Positions 1 through 12,900 of a stretch of DNA of 64,000 bases are shown here, one piece after another (the first letter of the stretch is position 1; every line of letters starts with the position of its first letter). The stretch is taken from contig JADWOT020001848.1 in assembly GCA_036345935.2 (NCBI GenBank), positions 1 to 64,000 on the forward strand. The letters run 5' to 3'. The position numbers and the translations under genes are program-made. The notes under the pieces were generated by a model. The model was given only the letters and a program-made list of their open reading frames with translations. It was not told the origin of the DNA and made no database searches. This DNA comes from Taenia hydatigena. Lineage: Eukaryota > Platyhelminthes > Cestoda > Cyclophyllidea > Taeniidae.

Positions 1-139
1 ATTATCAATGTAAAGCTGCGCATGATGAAACTGTGACCGCACGGCTCTGCACTGTTCCTTCGACTCATTTCCTTGCTGTATTTATAGGCTGTAGGAGCCA
101 ATAAAGTTTGAATTTACGGGTCAGACTAATAAGATTCGT

Positions 140-1010
140 GAGTATCAATCGCGTTGAACCAACTACCTTCAACGACGTCATGTCATGGTCAAGCGTTAGA
201 CATGAGTCCACCCGTGAAAGATGACAACTAATCGTTGCACGTCTTGAATTCATGTCACCACAGCAGTATCCACGACTTATGCCTAAAAAGTTGTCTACAG
301 CTCTGAGCGATCATCTGTCACGAAATTCGAGGCCTGAGCAATAATGATAATTTTCACAGCCAGTTATCAAACTATCCATCCTGAGACTTCTGCACACTCC
401 AGCGTTTAAAATCAGGTTTATCAGCGGCCTCGCCATCCTGTAACACGCAGAACCAAACACCTCCGAGTTCATGGCACAGTGGTCGGTGCCATGCAAATCA
501 CAGCAACAAATTCAGCACCTCTGGCTAAATAAAAAGAGCACGCAAAAATGGCAGCAGTGTAAGCGTAAACCTACCTGATTTGTGGATCCGGTGTTAAGTT
601 TGTTGATGCTATGCATGTGGAAGTACCTACAATAGGTGGATATTTCTGCATAACTCAGTGGACGCAGAGCGCACTGCGTGCCCATCCATGTGTTACATGA
701 CCTCAAAGGATGAAGGGATTAACTGTGTGATGAAAAATAAGACACGTCAATTAAGAACCCACCCAATTAGCAAAGAATCTAATACACATCGAATGATGCG
801 AACACGAGGCCAATAGTACTTCAAAGTACTCGGCAATCAATGTTAGTCTTTACCTTCTTCCCTCCCCCTCCATAATTTTGGTAACAAGTAGACAGAGAGG
901 AGGACTGATGGTCCCGACACATGGGGCCACCCTCACTGCCATACACAACTGAATCATGTCAGTTCGTTATCAATGTGACAGCCGTTGAGAAATTGCAAAC
1001 ATTTGTAAGC
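140..1010. repeat. Repeat block A1 (direct copy at 48,565-49,400)
   Basis: This block aligns along most of its length with 48,565-49,400 in the same orientation, with many substitutions and small indels. Shared landmarks are the runs around tctacagctctgagcgatca (298 onward; 48,718 onward) and the stretch before cacccacc at 759 and 49,171. On the minus strand both copies keep a gtaggt dinucleotide context near 573 and 48,987 and an acceptor-like cacag upstream. All three frames between those sites carry stops in both copies, so I do not call an exon. Confidence 0.8.
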
Positions 1011-1069
1011 CATCAGTGATCAGATGGATACTAATGAAACCATGCTGAGGTGATGAGGTGTCGAATTCC

Positions 1070-1330
1070 AAGCACTGATCAAGCTATTTCTTCCATGCAA
1101 AAGGGGATTTTGGGAAGTGAACTAATTTGTGAACCTTGAATTTGACATGGAGCATGGACCTAACTCTAATAGACATTACCGCCGACCGCTTTGACAGGTT
1201 AAACGTTGTCATCACTTATGTATGTGGACTCTCGCCCCCAAAACAATTCTTTTTAGCGACTCCCAACTCCAAGCATAGCTCCCACGAGAACATCTTTAAA
1301 AGGCATCAGTTTACTTGTTTATGAAAAATT
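1070..1330. repeat. Repeat block B1 (direct copy at 43,620-43,830)
   Basis: The stretch beginning with the gatcaagct words and running through gacatgga and gaccgcttyga words matches 43,620-43,830 in the same orientation. It is diverged and has no shared open frame. The open frame at 1136-1324 is not preserved in the other copy, so I treat it as chance. Confidence 0.75.
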
Positions 1331-1868
1331 AAGGCGCACAAAGTCGCTGCCATCAAAATATGTTATGGGAACCACAAAACAGTTAGAACAACAAGATACC
1401 GGCATCACATGCGCTAAATGAAAGGCAGCTAAGGTCAGCCAATAACTCGCTTTTTACTAATTTCTTGATATCTTCATCTTCACGATCCTGCTTTTGATCT
1501 GTTTCAGCACCAAGTCTACTATCGAGCGACTCCGTGAGCGCCCAAAATCACTGCTTGTGCCTCGACAGCGTGTCACCACCTGAACCTGAAGGGACTCGCT
1601 CTAATGATGATACTGTTTGTTGGGCTCGTGTTGTGATTAGGAGCTTTCAGCAGTTCCAAAGCCTTCACTGAGGCTGCTATCCCGCAAGTTGGCTGGCGAT
1701 ACGCTTCTCTCCACGCCACGAACGTTTGGCTGTTGCAGGCGTCTCATTGCCAGAAAATTCCCACCGACTATCTTTGTTATGCAACGCTGATTCTAGAACC
1801 ACATCTTATCCTAGCAGAACAGCAAAAGTGCGACCATTTTTGACGTCTCAATCGTTGACAATCAGTCA
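1331..1868. other. No recognisable feature
   Basis: I see no splice-bounded open frame, RNA gene or second copy elsewhere in the window for this stretch. Confidence 0.5.
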
Positions 1869-2057
1869 CTATACTATATGCAAGCTCATATAACACCTTA
1901 ATGCTTGACTATCAAGGGTCTCCGTCAAGTTATTGCGATGGGCCTGTTCTTCGCGTTCAGTCACTTTGACGTAGTGTTTCTTGTTAAAGCATCTCATAAT
2001 CTCACCGATTTCGCACTGGCTAAAGGCAACCCTGTGTCTGCCTTGTACCATTTTCAT
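1869..2057 (-). CDS. Divergent homeodomain fragment (left copy), helix 3 missing
   Basis: Homeodomains are about 60-residue DNA-binding folds of transcription factors. This 62-codon frame reads RHRVAFS, then EIGEIMRCF, then HYVKVTEREE and NNLTET. Numbered as a homeodomain it has F8, E12, I16, F20, Y25, A35, L40 and T41 at the canonical spacing, and it resembles the NK-2 class (RRVLFS...F...Y...ERE). A related frame lies at the right edge of the window on the plus strand. After T43 the recognition-helix signature (WF.N) is absent: the frame reads LDSQALRC and then stops, with no obvious GT donor at the usual 44/45 intron site. An ag precedes the domain, so an upstream exon is possible. Either helix 3 is lost, or it lies across an unseen splice or a base error. 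The family call is an inference from motif spacing. Confidence 0.5.
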   Translation of the reverse strand: MKMVQGRHRVAFSQCEIGEIMRCFNKKHYVKVTEREEQAHRNNLTETLDSQALRCYMSLHIV

Positions 2058-2139
2058 GTTTCACATAACTTGCTTCAATCATTTGTGCATTTATTATGCC
2101 TTATTATTAACAGCACGTGGCACTGGGGGAGTGAGTAGG

Positions 2140-3849
2140 AATTGCCACTATCCACCAGCTGCGTCAACGTGACAGCTGGTCCGCCAGTCACTACTACTGC
2201 GAATCTCGTTTTTTACCAGCGCCGCTCTCTTGCCTATAGTCAAGGCTTTCTAGTAGATGAAAGTCTAATTCCCATAAGATAAATTCGCTCTCGTAACATG
2301 TTGAGCATCTACCTTTGAGGGAATTCAGTCAAGAACTGAAATCTCAGTATTTTCGGTGCCAAGGATACACGGTCACCGGTCTATGCAATCTCCATAGCTG
2401 TCATTGTCGCACAGGCACTTCAACATTGGACAATGAAGTATATTAGGCCGCATAATTACGCCGAATTTTTATTATGTGCAAGGGATCAATTCCTGAAACG
2501 CCAGGATGAAGTTGCTTCCATCACTTCACTTCATGTAGATGCAGAGGGGCCTTCTTGCCCTTTCTGCATCCTCACTACCGATTCCTGCCACGACTGGAAG
2601 GCAGTCAACCATTCGCAAAAGCTCGTACCACTAGATGGCCCTTCACGACCCACAAATCGATTAGTAATCCGACAGTCAAGGCGCTTTTGTCCAAATGACA
2701 TAGGAATAGGCACGACTACTTACTCGTTGGTAAAACAGGATGTAGGGCCTTTCTCGTAGTATGCAACCTTGCTTCACTTTCGTCGTTTATTTGCGTCGAA
2801 GAAGCAAATGATTCAAAGGTGGAGTCCATTTTCTTTAGAATACGAAAGGATGGGAGAAAGTAGAGGAAATGCGGTTTTATCGTCGTGAAAGATTCACCAT
2901 CTGTGACAACGTCCAGTGGAGGCCACGTAGTGTCCGCACTGGCAACGAACAACAGTCAGCCATGTGTAGACTGATGTTGAAAACGGCAGGGAATTCTAAG
3001 AAGCGCTCCAACTTTTGATTACCTTGACTGAACCTAGCGGAGCGATTAATGCCAAAGTCGATCCAAAGACCGGCCAGCAACAACATTCCCAAATTACTGC
3101 GAATGAATTACATTTGCCTATCTTATCCTTAAATTAATTTAAATCAGTTTCATGTGGAAACAGGGCGTGGATTACGGCAATGCATGTGTTTGATATTAAG
3201 CGGAGAGCAACCAAAGAGCCATAAAACTAAAATTTACCAATTTTTTGCAGATATTAGAGTCCAAAATTTTGCGCGAGCCTTGTTTTAATTCACGCGTTCC
3301 GGCGTTATTCAGATCCATACTCCTGGTTTGGCCTTCCTCATTGGCTCTTGGGAAGTTGACATCTATTCTGAGTCTATAGAGCGTCGTGAACGGAGAAGCA
3401 CTATAAATAGGCGTAAATGGACAAACCTCGTCACCGTAACATCTTGAACTATTTTTAGAAAGCCCTTTCAGAAGAAGGTGGCGATATGTTGTGGAGACAA
3501 AAGCAGCTATTTAGGACGCTGGCGGATTTGCTCGAAGATGAACTTAATACTGAAACAGACTAAAAGTAGGATGATGATGACGAAAACATACAGAAATATG
3601 TAGGGCTGACAAAGTGAGTTACTCGCTTCCTCTATGAAGCGTCTGCGTACTGACCTTAGCTGTCTTTCATGCAGTGATGTTGAGGTTAATGTTTTGCCGT
3701 CCTAACCGTTTTGTGATCCTCACAGCATATTTTGATGAACACCACTTTGTAGACCTTAGTTTTTCAAGAATGAATTAACAAATTGATGTTTTTTCAAATT
3801 ATTCCTAAGGAAAGCTATTTGTGGAACCAAAAAGTCGCTAAAGTCGACT
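2140..3849. other. Unassigned; one 108-codon open frame
   Basis: A plus-strand open frame at 2433-2759 (108 codons) has several Cys residues (PSCPFC, then DSCHDW) but no motif I can name. It has no copy elsewhere in the window to test for codon-level constraint. The rest holds stops in all frames and no repeat partner that I could find. Confidence 0.3.
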
Positions 3850-4140
3850 GATTAGGAGGCATGTAAGTCCGGTGTAACCAAACTCATTTTCGGGGCTGTA
3901 GAGCGCAGTAAAAATGGTCTACGGTTGAGTGATAGATGCCTACAGCAGATTTTACTATCCTGTTAATGTTGAAGGACAGTTAGTTACTATTGGTGCAAAT
4001 GCGGTCAGGAAATTTTACTGTAAATTATTTCCATCTGTTTTACAGCTCAGACTAAAGTTGGGAGGTTTCAGGTCAGTTGTAAGTCTTAATTCAACATCAC
4101 ACGCCAGTCTCGATTTCAACAGCCAAATTGTAGCCAAATA
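3850..4140. repeat. Repeat block C1 (inverted copy at 43,975-44,300)
   Basis: The reverse complement of this stretch aligns with 43,975-44,300. Shared words are ttggctacaat, gtgtgatgttgaa, gacctgaaac, agatggaaat and ctgctgtaggyrcctatcac. Divergence is substantial, and no reading frame is shared over any useful length. Confidence 0.75.
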
Positions 4141-6940
4141 AAGGTTTAATGGTTGGCACGTTTACTGCTATGCCGTCAAACCTGAAACATGTTCACAGAA
4201 AGCAAATGAGATCATACGAGGGAGAAGAGAGGCGGATATCGTGCTTTCTCATTAGTAATATGGTAGCGCACTCACTGCGTGGAAGTGAGGGTCCACGCAG
4301 GGCGATGTATCGCATGCATAAGTGATGACGACGCTAAAATCATCAAAATGGTGGGAGGTACTTTTTATCGAGCCAGATCTACATTTCATGTCATTTTTAA
4401 GGTTTGCAGGTCAGCACCTTACAACCAATGCCCTAAATGTGCTACGCCACCATTCACACATGTGGACACGGATCCCATTGCCACACGCCACTCAATGCTG
4501 CTTCGATTGACCTCACTCCCCTCTAAAGCACCCATGATTCGGTACCAACCGAGTTGGATCGTCGAATATTGTCTCTCGACAAAGACCCTAATGGTGCATA
4601 TATGGCAACAATCTATGATATTCTTTCCAGTGGGCTTGAAAAAAGTGTTATTATTCCCCAACGTATGAACAACAGTAAGGGCGATCTGTCTAACCACTTT
4701 TGGTGTTCCACGCCTAAGAGAATGCACAGTGTGTATGGTGTCGCAGGCACACATTACGAAGGGTGCGCATCGCTGATGTTGGATACTAGTCGCCTCATTT
4801 GATATCTACCAGCACACTGTTAAGTAAAAAAAAGGTAAAAAGATCCAAGGTATGTAGATTTGCCAAATGCAGAGGTTGTGCATTGTGTACCACGCCGGGT
4901 GAGTTTTCGGCAGAGCGCATAATTCGTGGTAGACCTTATGTGCTGCCAGTAGACTCAGTGAAACACATCTTCGTTATGCCGAAACAGTCACGTCGCTCTT
5001 CTCCCCCACTAGGTCAGCAGAGATTTCATCACGTATACCGAGGGCTCCTACAGAGAGTGGGGTCATGTAGAAGACCTTAGGTCAGGTCAAGGTTGGCACG
5101 GTTTTCGTAGGCGGTGTAACCATCTCAAAATACATTGAAATCCTCTGCTTTTCACTCACTACACGAAGTGCACAAATTCCGTGTTAGGAATTCGTTGATA
5201 ATGGCGACAGTGTTTACAAGGGCTCGTATGGGTCTGAGAAACACCTCCGACAATATCACTCATTCGGGAATTAAATCTATTAATGAGGAAAAATAAGTGC
5301 TTGGCTGAATAGATGCAAATGTTTTCACTCTTCGAGCACAAATTATGACAAACGGACACACCTTTTGAAAGCGATGACCTCTCACCCCTCAGCTCTGTCC
5401 ACTGCAGAGACATGGTCAATTCATACACAAAATGAAGGATATATTTCACCGTCTTTCTCTGTTCTATCGTAACGAGTTCGACCTTCTCAACTTTTAGCGC
5501 CTAGCAGACGTCTCGATATCCTCTCCCCCATCTCCACAGGCAGGAAGGTAGAGCGTGGCACTCACGGCTCGGGAACGTCAAGCCACCACCAACAGTTTTG
5601 TCGTTACCCAACTCCATATTTGGTCATTGTAGAAAGGGTTACAGAATGCACATTAAAGTTGGGCCCATCCTTAGAAGACAGTCGCATTCTAGTCAGTGGC
5701 TGTCCCCATTGTTGTGTCCCCTCTCACCTGTTTAGCAGGTCCTATAAAGCTTTAGCTGCCTCGACACCTCGCAGTGGGTGTAATACGCATTCAATAGCAA
5801 AAGTGTTCAAGACTACAAAATTGGAGAACATGGGGTCGTAAGGCTGTTTGGTGCTTTTAGTCACCATGAAAATGCTGCGAATTGATGTTAAGGACATGCA
5901 TTCAATTGAATGAATGCTGCAAGAGGGGAATCCGTGCATATCGCGGATTGCATTGCTAGTTGTGGTAGAGCATGGGTGAAGCATTCACTAGTGGATCAAA
6001 GAGGCTTAAAAGCTTCAAAGCCCTCAAGGGTAAGGCGAGGTGCAGTGAGAGGAGCTAAGGTAACTGGAAAATAAGGCACTGATAACTATATCTCATAAAC
6101 ATATGGTTTTTACTGGGAAAGAGAGACCCCATAGGTAAAAGGAAATGAGATGAATGGACACCTAGGTGGAAGGAGAGGAGTTGAGTCACACCGGGTTGAC
6201 TGCTCGCCTAAGCCACTTTCACTGCCTGTCTAAATCACATCGCCAGCACAAGGTTAGCAATGAGGACTGTACTCTTCACCCACATCCTCGTGATCATTGT
6301 GTGGTAGGGGAACAACGTCTCAAAGGCCTGTAAACCTAATGATAGTGCCTAGGTCACCCAATAACCCTGACGACAACATGCGGGAAGGGATGTTTGGTAA
6401 AACGCCCTTAGTGAACACATTGAATGAACATGAAATGAAGGAAAGATCCACATCACCAGTCGAATTGAGCAATTGGCGGAAATAAACTCCAGATCAGACG
6501 GTGATCACTGCATCACACAAGGTGAATGCATCAACGAGCTTTCAGTTGGAAAAAGAACCTGTGGTCAACGATATTTTATTCACCCACGTTCCTCCTTTAT
6601 TCACTGCTGGTAAATAAAGTTGAGAAAGAAGTTAGGAGCAGCGGCGTAGATGGTAGTAGACTTAAACACTGCTGTTGGTCCTATATAAATGTAAAGACAA
6701 TCCATTCAGAGAGCCCTTGCATTTGTGGCCCACGATGCCATTATTACTTTGGCCTTTTTACTCGCCAAAGGAATGTCGTCCTACACAAGTTCTGTGCTTC
6801 ACAGTACACAATTATGGGCCTTATCAACACTTGTCACCGCGTGGAACACACATGAGTTACTCAGAATCTGTGTGTTTCTACTATCTTCTGTCCATTTGCA
6901 ATTTAACCAACTCTTGCGTCACGAAAGGTCTGCTTTGTAA
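4141..6940. other. Unassigned sequence with a few open frames
   Basis: Plus-strand open frames at 4279-4668 (129 codons), 4554-4802 (82) and 4799-5080 (93) follow one another in different frames. The last is Cys- and Arg-rich (CRFAKCRGCALC). I recognise no family and see no partner copy in the window that would test coding constraint. The frames could belong to a decayed or indel-broken gene, but that is speculation. The remainder (5.1-6.9 kb) shows nothing. Confidence 0.25.
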
Positions 6941-6949
6941 ATGTGGTGG

Positions 6950-7880
6950 TTGAAATTTCAGTTTGTTCTTCTGCACTAGAAGCGTTTAACTGGGCTTTTA
7001 AGAGGTAGAAGTTTCTCATCATGCCTCCAGCATGGCGATTAGATAAGAGCGCAGTGGAGAAGCTACTTGAAAAGCGGCATTCTGATGATGGACACATTAC
7101 CTATCGGAAAGCATCTCTCCAATCTTGGTGGCATGGAAATTGGAGGTTGAAGTGCTAAGGACTCTCAGCAACAAACAACTGTGACGGCGAAACAACTGAT
7201 AGCATCCACATCAATTTAGAGAATTGTGAAAATTGGCCAAATAATTGTCATCTATACAGGCTCACTGAAGATGCGCGATGGGAAGCAGTTTGGCATCGCA
7301 GTGTTTGGTGATTAATTTCACAAATCAGTCGGCTATTGCTTCAGAGGTCTACACTTTCAATTTTTTTTTCAAATCGCGGACGAAGCTGCTTCCTACAAAT
7401 GTCTCCTGAAGACCAAACAGTTGCTGCTGCAGCATATCTAGTCGATACCGTTTGAAGTTGGTAATAAAACTTGTGGCATGGCAACGCAAGACCTTTTCCC
7501 ACCAAAAACTCATCTTCTAGCAGCCTTTGCACTTGAGTGAGATCTAGGTACTGCGTTAATTCTTTTCACCCGCTCTTATTCACATCATTTCAAATGATGA
7601 TTTTCATCACCTCATGTCGTCTGATGGTAGCTTGGGTTCAAGCGGTGTGGAGAACTCAGAAATTGAAGTGAGACGGAATTGGTGGTAATGAATTTAGAGT
7701 TGCTTGCTTTTAGAGCACAATCAACGCAGCAGTATTCTGCCTTCTTCAAGTGAGCTAGTAAATCTATGGTGGTCCTGTTTGCAGACTGTGGCGAATCACC
7801 AAGAATGACACCATTCAAAGGTTCTAATTTGGGCGTAGGGGTGTGCAAAACTGTTGCTTACTGCGATCGAGGAAAACGTA
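6950..7880. repeat. Repeat block D1 (inverted copy at 20,780-21,700)
   Basis: The reverse complement aligns with 20,780-21,700 through most of its length. Landmarks are ccaaattagaac/tttgtgc before ttgaatggtgtcattctt, then cacttgaagaaggcat/a, gacatgaggtgatga, and gcttctccactgcgctcttat. On the minus strand of D1 (7341-7532) a frame containing AAAATVWSSGD is matched in D2 by AAANVWSSGG, so part of the block may once have encoded protein. No protein family is recognised. Confidence 0.8.
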
Positions 7881-8079
7881 GCCCAACACTTATGGACATG
7901 TTGACATGACTATATCACGCGTTCTCGTAGACCGCCCTTTCCACCATTGCTAAACGTTGCCGTCTATTGGTGGGTGGGATCGTTGACATTAGCGTACAAA
8001 GACCAGAGGGATGCATCTGCATGCCCAAACGCTTACTTCTGTCTTGCAGAGGAATTTGCCCTGGCAAAGACATGATTCA

Positions 8080-9900
8080 GAGGATTATTTATGAAATGGG
8101 AAAATTTTGACCACTGGTAAGCCATTAGCAATTGGTGGGCTGCTGATGCAAGCAGACCATGGTGATGATTTAAAGTGTTACCTTCATTCTACTTGACTAC
8201 CCATCGTTGCAAGTCGGTTACTGAAGCATGGTCAGCAGCTGTGCACCGAAGGCATCCAGACCAACTGTGGATGAAATGTGACAGACGTTAGGTGTGCTCG
8301 TTTTACTGTTTATTGTAAAGGTGTAGGGAATGAGGAGAATTGTTGAGGCTGCTAGTACATTCTAGACCTGTTTTCTATGACAAATGGCATAAAAATTGTG
8401 ATGAATATTTGCTTGTCCAAAGATATCTTGATGACCTAGTTAGAGTCTGTCACTTTTAAATTGCCTTCACAACCTTAAGTACTACATTTCGTCGGCAAAC
8501 ACATTATACCTTAATTCCCTTCTGTTATCGAACCTTCTTCGTGTTCTGTGGAGTAATGCATGTATCGTAGTGCGTTAAAAGAGGCAGTTATTTGAGCAAA
8601 GAAGGCCTTTGTCATTGTGCTGCACCAGGTGCAGAGTAGAGGAAATGGTTTTGGTTACAGGGCAGGAGTGGTGGTGCATCCATTAATCTGCTTGACTGAA
8701 TAATGAGCATAAGGGCAATCAATGGACGCAGATGCTGCCCATGTATGCGGTTCCATCACGGAGCTCTTCCTCTCCTACTTATCGTGCCACACTTTTCTCC
8801 AGTAAAAGGTATGGTTGGAAGGTTTTGCGTGCTTCTACATTGTCTTAGTAGCTGTATCAAGCTCATACTTGTAAAGCCTAGCCTTGCTGTACACTGTAGG
8901 AGAGATCGAGCCAGTAATCATTTGACCTGGATGCTGTGCTGCATTCACTGCATTGTACTGCTAGCACAAACCAGAGGGGAATGCTGTTTGGGTGTTACGC
9001 ATGATGGAGACGTGCAAATATGGTATGATATCAAACCTACTCCTCGTCACTGTCTGACCGGAGAATAGCTCTCGGAATGTGTTATGTTTGAGTGAGTCAG
9101 GTGAATGCTCCTGCACTGCCAGTAGATACTCATGAGCATCCTCGTGGCGATGGAAGTGTAGTGATTCTTAGATGACTGCAAGGAATCCTACCCGCCACCA
9201 AATCAACTTATCCATGTTGCCATCTACTTACTACCCTCCATCACATTAAACTCTCTTAACACAGATCATTTCCACTCCTCACCTTGGTAGGAAAATGGTA
9301 ACACCATAACGGACAAGTCTCTAAGACCGATTGTAAGTGTTACCTTTATTTGATTCCACTGAATGCTGCCTGTGGTTCGCTTTGTGTAAAATAAAAATCC
9401 TAGAATCAACCAAATTAAATGGTGAGCAGATGGATCCCCATACACGCATTAAGCCACCTTTATATCAGAGTAACACTGTAGCCTATAGGCATCCTTCAAC
9501 AGCCATTTGGCCATTCAGATGCTGTCTCTTTGCCCTCTCGTGACCAATTTCAGAGAAGTTCCTTTGTGAGCATTGTCCCCGCCTTCTGATTAGCTCATTT
9601 CATTAACTTAGCTGACATTGTGCCTCTCCATAACACTTTGACCTCCAACGTCCGTCCAGCCGCTGGAAGCAGAAGGGAGTAAAATAGCCCACGTCGCCAT
9701 TCCACTAAGTCGGTGAGTCATCCGAGGCATCTATTACACATCTGGTAGAACCCAACGTTGAGTTGTCGGCGTACTTACCCTATGAGCCTCAAGCGTCTGT
9801 AACAGGCCCAACTTAGTCATCCTCAAAGTAAAAAACCTTGTTGCTTTCTAGCTAAACGTTGTTTGTGTTACCTGTCTGCAAACAACCTCTAACATTCGCT
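8080..9900. repeat. Repeat block E1 (direct copy at 44,760-46,870)
   Basis: Patchy but collinear matches to 44,760-46,870: gggttactgaagcat-like words (8215; 44,782), tggtacattctggacctg-like words (8350; 44,930), ctcttcctctcc with the catgccacact run (8762; 45,264), and gtgcctctccataacac/ccac (9620; 46,636). The plus-strand frame at 8703-9068 is not conserved in the second copy. Confidence 0.7.
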
Positions 9901-12900
9901 TTTGCCTCTGTCAAGTCAATTAGCCTCTGAGTTTCTGCAATCAAGGCGGAAAATAAATGGATAGTCATGAGATCTTCCTGTAACATTCCGAAGGCGTACA
10001 AGAGAGTGCTTCATCTTCGAAAACAGAGGTGGGCATAAAGCACGTGAAACCATATCACATTGTTGCGAGACATCGCACGACCTTATACACTCACTGTCTA
10101 TCCTCGCCTTCTTCATTTGCCGCAAGCAGACGCTTGTCTGGCCTTGTGACTAGACAATCGTAGTCAGGATATGTTAAATGACTGGAAAGCGGAGTAGTTG
10201 CGCTGATGTTTAGAGATAAGTCGCTCACCAAATGTGCTACTTTCCTGCTGACGCCTCCTCAAAAGCATCCATTCAATACAATGGACATTCATCGCTCATT
10301 TTGCATGCAAAAACATCTTTGGCTATGTTAAAATGGTGAAATTCGTGTCAACTTCCTGCGCGACAGATAAATCTGCTCCGAATGTTTGGTTGTCTGAATC
10401 TTCTGACTCATCTCGCTTCTTGATGAGGGTCGTTAGAGACGAAAAGATGCAACAATGGGGTGGCAACCACTTTATCAGTGCTATCAGAGTTCAGACTACA
10501 AGTGCTCATGCAAACAACTGCAGGGATTTGCCGCATGATTGATTGTTTGAATAGGGCGTTCCTAATAAGGAAAAAACTATTTTTGTATTTTATATTGATA
10601 AAACTGTTACATAATACCACACTCTCTGGCTTAAAGTGACTTTCCCTGATGAATAATGACTTAAAGCCAAAGTCGTTCGTGCTTTGGCGAAGTGTCAAGT
10701 TAAATGTATCACCCGGCGGCTTTCCCCAAGAAGAACTTCGAGAGGAGCGTTGCCGACGTGCAGAGCAACTAAGGGTGGGATGGTCCGCCAGCGCGACTCA
10801 GTCCTTTGAGGGTCGTTGCGCAGATGGAATTTAAAAAAGGGGTCAGTAAAACCCGCTGAAATTAAGGAAGAGTGTTAATGTGGCTAGGAACTAAATTTAA
10901 GTTGAACACGCAGCTACCGCTCCTGACTTTTCCGTTTTGACTTAAATGCCGTTCTTTGAGAGAACAACCAAGGTTTTCAAATCTACACAAGGCAGCTCAA
11001 ACTCTTCCTGTTCAAACAAAGCGACAGTTCCTTAAAATAAGTAATTACTACTTGCTACAAAGGGGCGGCATTATTTGGGAGACGTCGTTAAGTCGTATTG
11101 AGAAGGTAAGCAAAAGGCAATTCATCGCAATCATTGTGGGATTGTCCAATTAATGTAGTTAATATATGCTGCAAAAGGAGGAGCTTGTTTGGTAAATTGC
11201 CTAGAAAATACTCGACTGAATGGCAGATGCAATGGGAAGCGGAGGTCCACCAATTAACAGGCGTCCACAGTCGCACAAAAACATGGCAACATGATCATGC
11301 GAATCTCACTGCTATTTTAAATGCCAATTTTACTTTTCAACGTCACTTTCTTAAGCTCGTACTTAACTCCCATTTGTCACTTTGCCTAGTGATGGGTTAG
11401 GTGAGCTACAACTACCTTCCTATACCTACTGGACTGGTGTATAGAGTAATTATTGAGACGATGAAGCCCTTTTTTACTCCCCATGGACACTATGACCTTT
11501 CCTTTGATCTTTTGATTATTCCTGATGTAAACTTGCCCAATGCGAACCGTAGTTGTCCCAAAATGCCCACGCAGTGTCTATAGCGGGCCACAAAACATTC
11601 ACTATTGTGGGGACAGCATGCGTTAACGCATGACCTGGGTAACTTCAATCGCCTCTCGACAGCCAAGTGCTGACGTATTTCCAATGCAATGTTTAAACAG
11701 ATATTATTACCTTCAAATTGATGCGATGTTAGGTAGAGAAGGTAAAAGTTAGTCCTGATGAGTCATCAGATTGCATGCTGTGGTTACCATCTTAAGGTAG
11801 ATCAGTGTCGTGAAATACCGAGGCGAGTGTAGAGGGGGGTCAAAATGTAATCCGCTTTGCTGATTAACGTGAGGTAATGATCGAAGTGTTGCCGTTATGT
11901 GGAAGGACTCTATTGGTCCCATTTATGGAGACATTAATTTTAGCATTACAGCTAGAACATTATTCTTCCTCTTTTACAACTTTCGCTTCAACAGGCAAAT
12001 ATAATTGGAGACTTTTCCCTAGTTGTCTCAGCAAACTAAGCTGCTTACTCTCTTAGTCACCTTTCCTCTCGCATATCTTAATGTTTCTTTCGTTGGTTTG
12101 AGCCGAAGTCACCTCATTTTTCGCCCGAATGATACGTCGATCACCCGTGTTGTCGCGAAAGCGGTGCAAGCTTTTCTTCTGTTCCTGCCCTACTCAATGT
12201 GCGTGACGTTTAGTGCAACTAAAATTCGAGATGCGTTCTCTTTCCCTTTCATCACTTGCAATATATTTGGCAGATATCATCGCCCTCCCACTTGTTCGCT
12301 ACACTGACGACGAAAATGGCAGAATTCAAGGCTAGGAACTGTATCATTGGTGTAGAAACACGCTTAAATGTTACTGACATGGCTTGGGATCCTCGTCATC
12401 ACGAAGTGGTTAAGGCTGCAGGTAAAAGCAGTCACGAATTTGCCGCGTTAGTGATTACATTCACATGCGATCCAAAATGATATCAAATTGACACGACGCT
12501 GCTCCCCTTTCATTCATTTTACCGGGGGTTGAGTTGTTTGCCAAGTTGTTTGTTGTACAAGTGATTAAAGGCATGGAATGGAGGCACCTTTTCAAGCTTT
12601 TCTTAAAGGAGTTATAGCAGAGCGTTATTAGTTGAATGGCTTTTCAGTGATTTCAAAAGAATGGAGAATCTATCTCCTTGATCAACGTTAAAAATGGGCT
12701 ATTGAAAGACCTAGGCGCGATAAAGCTACCAAGATTCAGTCCATTCAGTCTATTTCCTAAAGGACACACCATGATCCATTCTACGCATTTTATGTTCATT
12801 TAATAATTTCCTTTCCAATCATTATTGTAACTGCATATATCAAGTGTTTTTAAAAACTTACAGATTTTACTACCTGGCTGTTGCACATTATGTTCTAGTT

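Noticed and set aside
140..1010. Minus-strand exon between cacag and gtaggt conserved in A1 and A2
   Set aside because: All three frames contain stops in both copies, and divergence is not biased to third codon positions.
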